Source: CAZDDW01 sp964480695 (GTDB lineage Bacteria > Patescibacteriota > Patescibacteriia > UBA9934 > CAZDDW01). From it: a stretch of 9,210 bases of DNA. Shown piece after piece: positions 6,301 to 9,210 of the stretch. The notes under the pieces were generated by a model. That model had not been told where the DNA came from and made no database searches. It saw only the letters and a program-made list of their open reading frames with translations. Position 1 is the first letter of the stretch; each line of letters opens with the position of its first letter. The DNA is taken from positions 1 through 9,210 of the forward strand of contig CAYZPO010000041.1 in assembly GCA_964480695.1 (NCBI GenBank), written 5' to 3'. Both the position numbers and the translations under genes were made by a program.

Positions 6301-7290
6301 ATGAGTGAGATAATCGGAAAACAAATTGAAGTGGGATTAGCGGTTGAAGAGACCCGCGGAACCCCGCAAAGCGCAGCAGAGAAGTGGTATAAGAATGTAA
6401 CCGCTACTATTGTTGAGCGATCTGAAAAAGCTGTTGACGACAGCAATCGTAATCGTCTTGAAGATTCACTCGGTACACGAATTACACGAAAGTGGATTGA
6501 GGGTGATCTCGAAGGAATTGTCCATGCAGATGCCATTGGTTATCTGTTCTACAATGTTTACGGAGCAGTAGTAAGCGCCGTAGTTAGTGGAAGCGTTTAT
6601 GATCACACCTTTAGTGTTCAGAATGGAATTCAACATCCAAGTTTGACTATTATCGCTAAAGACGGTGGAAATAGTCAGGATGCTTTCTCAAATGGAATGG
6701 TTGGAAGCCTCGAGCTTGTAGCGGCTGTTGATGACTACATTCGCTTTACAGGTTCTTTCATGGCAAGTTCTCCAACTGCCAATGTTGATACCCCATCTTA
6801 TGACACAGAATATGATTTTGTTGGTAAAGATGTGGAAGTTAAGTTTGCTGCTACTGAGGGTGGTTTGGCAGGTGCAACCGCAACCAAGGTTAAGGCAGCA
6901 ACTGTTCGATGGGATCAAGGATTGATTTCAGATCATGTTCTGGGATCATATACGCCGGATGATATTTACGATGCACAGCACATGTTAGAGGTTGAATTGA
7001 CCCCTAACTATGAGGATGACACTTTTAAGGATCTGTACACTGGTGACACTTATCGATACATGCAGATCACTATTACAGGATCACAGGATATTGGAGGGGG
7101 TAATAACCCAACAATCACCTTGATTTGTAACCGTGTGCAGGTGATGGATTGGAATCGAGAGGGTGGTCGAGATGAGATCGTTACTCAGCCAATCACAGTC
7201 AAGTGTTTCTACAATGAAACAGATGGTGAGACCTCATCACTGGTTCTACGAAACCTTACAACTGAGTACAGCACCGTAGAGAGCGCCTAA
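6301..7290 (+). CDS. Major tail tube protein
   Basis: This 329-residue protein is in the tube position, after the terminator and before the chaperones. It begins IGKQIEVGLAVEETRGTPQ, then has an acidic/basic segment and ITRKWIEGDLEGIVHADAIG at residues 59-78, the N-terminal pattern of the 'phage tail tube protein' group (Phage_tube_2-like). The rest is beta-rich with repeated T/S/V/G strands, including VSGSVYDHTFSVQNGIQHPS, and ends with SLVLRNLTTEYSTVESA. Tube subunits stack as hexamers to form the hollow tail. It is longer than the roughly 150-250 residues of lambda-type tubes, so it may carry an extra Ig-like or surface domain (inference). Tandem stops (TAATAA) and then a strong hairpin follow, as expected for a highly expressed gene. 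Confidence 0.83.
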   Translation: MSEIIGKQIEVGLAVEETRGTPQSAAEKWYKNVTATIVERSEKAVDDSNRNRLEDSLGTRITRKWIEGDLEGIVHADAIGYLFYNVYGAVVSAVVSGSVYDHTFSVQNGIQHPSLTIIAKDGGNSQDAFSNGMVGSLELVAAVDDYIRFTGSFMASSPTANVDTPSYDTEYDFVGKDVEVKFAATEGGLAGATATKVKAATVRWDQGLISDHVLGSYTPDDIYDAQHMLEVELTPNYEDDTFKDLYTGDTYRYMQITITGSQDIGGGNNPTITLICNRVQVMDWNREGGRDEIVTQPITVKCFYNETDGETSSLVLRNLTTEYSTVESA

Positions 7291-7301
7291 TAATTTATAA
7301 A

Positions 7302-7325
7302 GGGGGGTGGCAAAAGTCGCCCCCC
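7302..7325 (+). promoter_or_regulatory. Strong hairpin after the tail tube gene
   Basis: Arms GGGGGGTGGC (7302-7311) and GTCGCCCCCC (7316-7325) give ten pairs, two of them G-T, closing an AAAA loop. Six G-C pairs form the base. It begins 11 nt after the tube stop and ends 10 nt before the chaperone start. No T-run follows, so full termination is unlikely. It may lower read-through, protect the tube mRNA or hold the next start at a low level. Confidence 0.78.
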
Positions 7326-7335
7326 ATACAGAACT

Positions 7336-7632
7336 ATGCCAAATCGAGACACAAAAAGTATTACATTACCTCAATCAAAGTTGGTTGTTACTTACTATGA
7401 GTGGGTTAGTGCAAGAGAGATGTTTAGCATCATTCAGGCAGAAGATGTGAATGAAACCGCTATTAAAAAGATGGTTGTGACAGTCACAAATCCAAATGGA
7501 AAGGAACTAGAAAAGGTGAAAGCTTTGATGGATGATATTAGTGTCCAAGATTTCAAAGTTTTAGATAAGGAACTAAATAAGCTGTTCCCAAAAGCGAGCG
7601 AGCCGGAAACGGAAAAGAAGAAAACGGCTTAA
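7336..7632 (+). CDS. Tail assembly chaperone, short form (lambda G-like)
   Basis: This 98-residue, charged protein occupies the G position between tube and tape measure. It begins with ITLPQSKLVVTYYEWVSAR, a short beta part, and then has helices with EDVNETAIKKMVVTV and ELNKLFPKASE. In lambda, gpG and gpGT bind the tape measure and recruit tube subunits, and neither remains in the virion. The 0-frame ends at TAA 7630-7632, while the -1 frame stays open from 7581 to 7838. That is the standard arrangement for G/GT frameshifting. The ATG lies 10 nt after a strong hairpin and has no Shine-Dalgarno sequence, which suggests limited initiation. Confidence 0.8.
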   Translation: MPNRDTKSITLPQSKLVVTYYEWVSAREMFSIIQAEDVNETAIKKMVVTVTNPNGKELEKVKALMDDISVQDFKVLDKELNKLFPKASEPETEKKKTA

Positions 7633-7838
7633 TACAAAAATACTTCGATGTCTTCATAGGGAAGAAAATCGAGTTTACTCAGGAAATGGTTATTGTCGAT
7701 ATTTGTGAGAGAATGGGATGGGATTATCACACCTATATGGATCAGCCATATTGGTTTATAAAACATCTCAATGAGAAAAACATAGGTCGAGAAAAAGCGT
7801 TAGATTATAAAGCTAAGAAAAATAAACATGGCCGATAA
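7336..7838 (+). CDS. Tail assembly chaperone, frameshifted long form (G-T fusion)
   Basis: Predicted -1 frameshift product, join(7336..7593,7593..7838), 167 residues. After K86 the protein continues SERAGNGKEENGLIQKYFDV and later VDICERMGWDYHTYMDQPYW, a pattern typical of the T part of tail chaperones (M-G-W-x-aromatic, then a Q-P turn), and ends KKNKHGR. In the -1 frame a TAA at 7578-7580 blocks reading from upstream, so the shift must happen between 7581 and 7632. CCCAAAA at 7587-7593 lies in that window in the right phase. The stop at 7836-7838 overlaps the tape-measure start by 11 nt. An in-frame ATG at 7686 could allow separate initiation, but the T-like sequence begins before it, which favours frameshifting. 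Confidence 0.8.
7587..7593 (+). promoter_or_regulatory. -1 ribosomal frameshift slippery heptamer CCCAAAA
   Basis: The bases are read C CCA AAA in the chaperone frame, which matches the X XXY YYZ rule: both tRNAs can re-pair in the -1 frame (CCC, AAA). It lies inside the 52-nt window in which both frames are open. Nine nucleotides downstream is a small CCG-GAAA-CGG hairpin (7603-7612), the only obvious stimulator and a weak one. Confidence 0.8.
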
Positions 7839-9210
7839 AAGAGAGTTACAAATCATTCTTACAGCCAAGAATGAATTGGCAAGGAGCCTAAATAAAACTA
7901 CAAGCTCTATTAACAGTCTTAGTAGTTCTGCTTTAAAGCTGGGTGGAATCATCGGGGCTGCTTTTTCTATTCGTGCCATATCTAATTTTGCAACAGAGAG
8001 TGTCAGATTGGCCGGTCAGCAACAGTTAGCCGAAGAAAAACTTGCTGCTGTTATTGCTAATGTGGCTGGTGCGCGAGAGGGTGCGTTTGAATCACTTTTA
8101 AAACAAGCTAGTGCTTTGCAGCAAGTAACTGCTATTGGAGATGAGGAGATCATAAATAACCAGGCTTTATTAGCAACATTTCAATTGAATGGTCAGGCGA
8201 TCGAACAGTTAATGCCAAGAATCCTTGATATGGGGGCGGCCAACGCTAAGACGGGTGACCTTACAGAACAGTTAAGAGGTGCAACAATGGCTGTTGGTAA
8301 GGCGTTTACTTCCGGAGTAGGAATATTGAGTCGTTATGGTGTTGCCATGACAGAGGCTCAGAAAGAAGCTTTTAATTTAGCCGATGAAGAAGGAAAGCTT
8401 ACTATCTTGACACAAGTTCTTGATGATAACTTTAAAGGAGCGGCTGAGGCAGTCGGAAAAACTTTTGCTGGTCGAGTTGAACGAGCAAAAAATAATTTGA
8501 ATGATTTAAGAGAAGCTATCGGTTTTGCACTGATGCCAACTCTTGAAATGTTGTTAGGCACAGTTACCGAAGCCACAGGGGAAATTGAGGTTAATAGAGA
8601 TCGGATTAACAAATGGGCTGCTGGTATTTTTAGAGTAACGAATTTTATAATTGGAATGGGCAAGGGTATCGCAGCAATAGTAAAGACATTGTTTGTTTTT
8701 GCTGACACACTTAGTCAGACAGGTCATATTGCCGGAGGAATAATCGGAGATATGTTTAATAACTTCGATGTTTTATTTGATAATTTAAAAACTGACCAGA
8801 GTGGTGTAATGAAGTTATTAAAAGGAGATTTCAAAGGCGCGATGCAGGAGTTTGGAAATTTAGCATCTTTCACTTTATCAAGTACATTAACTGGATTGGG
8901 AAATTTCGTTAATGGAGTAAATGCCAACATGGATCAGCTCGGTGAAATTTGGGGCGGAGTTGGCGAGAGTTTCAACCGAGCATTCACATTAGAGGGATTT
9001 CAGCCAGTAACTCAAGCGGCAGTTGAATCTTATAGAAAACTTAGAGATGGAGCAGATGATGTCGGTAAAGATTTAAATGCAACAGCAGAAGATGTAGCTA
9101 AATTAGCTGAGGAATACATAGAATTTACTGATGATGCTGACGATGCACTTTTTAAACTTAGACAGAGCCATGAAAAAAACTTGGAGGGTATTCGAGAAGA
9201 TATTGACAAG
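7828..9210 (+). CDS. Tail tape-measure protein, 3' partial
   Basis: The frame from ATG 7828 stays open for 461 codons to the right edge. The tape measure fixes tail length, fills the tube lumen and is ejected with the DNA. The first 60 residues are Ser/Leu-rich with a small hydrophobic stretch (GGIIGAAFSIRAI). Residues 62-240 carry the pattern widely conserved in siphophage tape measures: QQQLAEEKLAAVIANV, EEIINNQALLATFQL, GVGILSRYGVAMTEAQKEAF, and TFAGRVERAKNNLNDLREAI followed by GFALMPTLE. A hydrophobic part at about 268-295 (IAAIVKTLFVFA) could be one of the membrane-active segments known in these proteins. The visible C-terminal part is charged and helical (EDVAKLAEEYIEFTDDADDA). The start overlaps the G-T stop by 11 nt. 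It is the only start here without T at -1. Identity is firm; total length and tail length are unknown. Confidence 0.93.
   Translation, partial: MADKRELQIILTAKNELARSLNKTTSSINSLSSSALKLGGIIGAAFSIRAISNFATESVRLAGQQQLAEEKLAAVIANVAGAREGAFESLLKQASALQQVTAIGDEEIINNQALLATFQLNGQAIEQLMPRILDMGAANAKTGDLTEQLRGATMAVGKAFTSGVGILSRYGVAMTEAQKEAFNLADEEGKLTILTQVLDDNFKGAAEAVGKTFAGRVERAKNNLNDLREAIGFALMPTLEMLLGTVTEATGEIEVNRDRINKWAAGIFRVTNFIIGMGKGIAAIVKTLFVFADTLSQTGHIAGGIIGDMFNNFDVLFDNLKTDQSGVMKLLKGDFKGAMQEFGNLASFTLSSTLTGLGNFVNGVNANMDQLGEIWGGVGESFNRAFTLEGFQPVTQAAVESYRKLRDGADDVGKDLNATAEDVAKLAEEYIEFTDDADDALFKLRQSHEKNLEGIREDIDK

Noticed and set aside
7611..7626. Alternative frameshift site in the GGAAAAGAAGAAAACG run
   Set aside because: A_AAG slips are possible there, but no in-phase heptamer lets both tRNAs re-pair, whereas CCCAAAA upstream does.
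8358..8930. Minus-strand frames opposite the tape measure
   Set aside because: They are shadows of a clear tape-measure frame, and there is no other sign of minus-strand genes.

Overview
The window is a contiguous, single-strand (+) piece of the virion-structure module of a tailed bacteriophage or prophage. It runs from the end of the packaging/portal region through the head, neck and tail tube into the tape-measure gene. The gene order is that of an HK97-fold phage with a long non-contractile tail: portal fused to a Mu gpF-like domain, [LAGLIDADG endonuclease], prohead protease, major capsid protein, small ORF, head-tail adaptor, head closure, gp10-like neck protein, tail terminator, tail tube, tail chaperones G and G-T (by frameshift), tape measure. 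No sheath gene lies between the terminator and the tube, so a siphovirus morphology is inferred. The portal is cut by the left edge and the tape measure by the right edge. Exactly 100 N at 2493-2592 show that this is a scaffolded draft or metagenomic assembly.

The host cannot be named. By hand count G+C is in the 40s percent. TAA, TAG and TGA all end genes at sensible places, so the code is standard in this respect. Shine-Dalgarno sites are almost absent, but 10 of 11 start codons have T at -1. This suggests a host that relies little on anti-Shine-Dalgarno pairing, such as Bacteroidota or Patescibacteria; that is inference only.

Layout: 1-1874 is portal plus MuF; 1876-2310 is a homing-type endonuclease, AT-richer than its neighbours; 2323-3063 is the protease, whose catalytic middle is lost in the gap and whose tail is very acidic; 3060-4364 is the capsid protein with an N-terminal delta-like region rich in Pro/Glu/Ala. 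4365-4524 holds a strong hairpin, a 10-nt inverted repeat and a 49-codon ORF. 4525-6295 encodes four neck/connector proteins linked by 4-nt overlaps or 1-nt gaps. 6301-7290 is the tail tube, followed by a second strong hairpin. 7336-7838 encodes the chaperones with a CCCAAAA slippery site, and 7828-9210 is the tape measure.

The genes form one late assembly line. The capsid protein assembles on the portal, the protease trims the delta region, adaptor and closure proteins plug the filled head, the terminator and gp10-like protein prepare the joint, and tube protein polymerises around the tape measure with help from G and G-T. The two hairpins sit directly behind the two genes whose products are needed in the most copies (capsid and tube). 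No new defence, toxin or metabolic system is visible. The most interesting points are regulatory and architectural.
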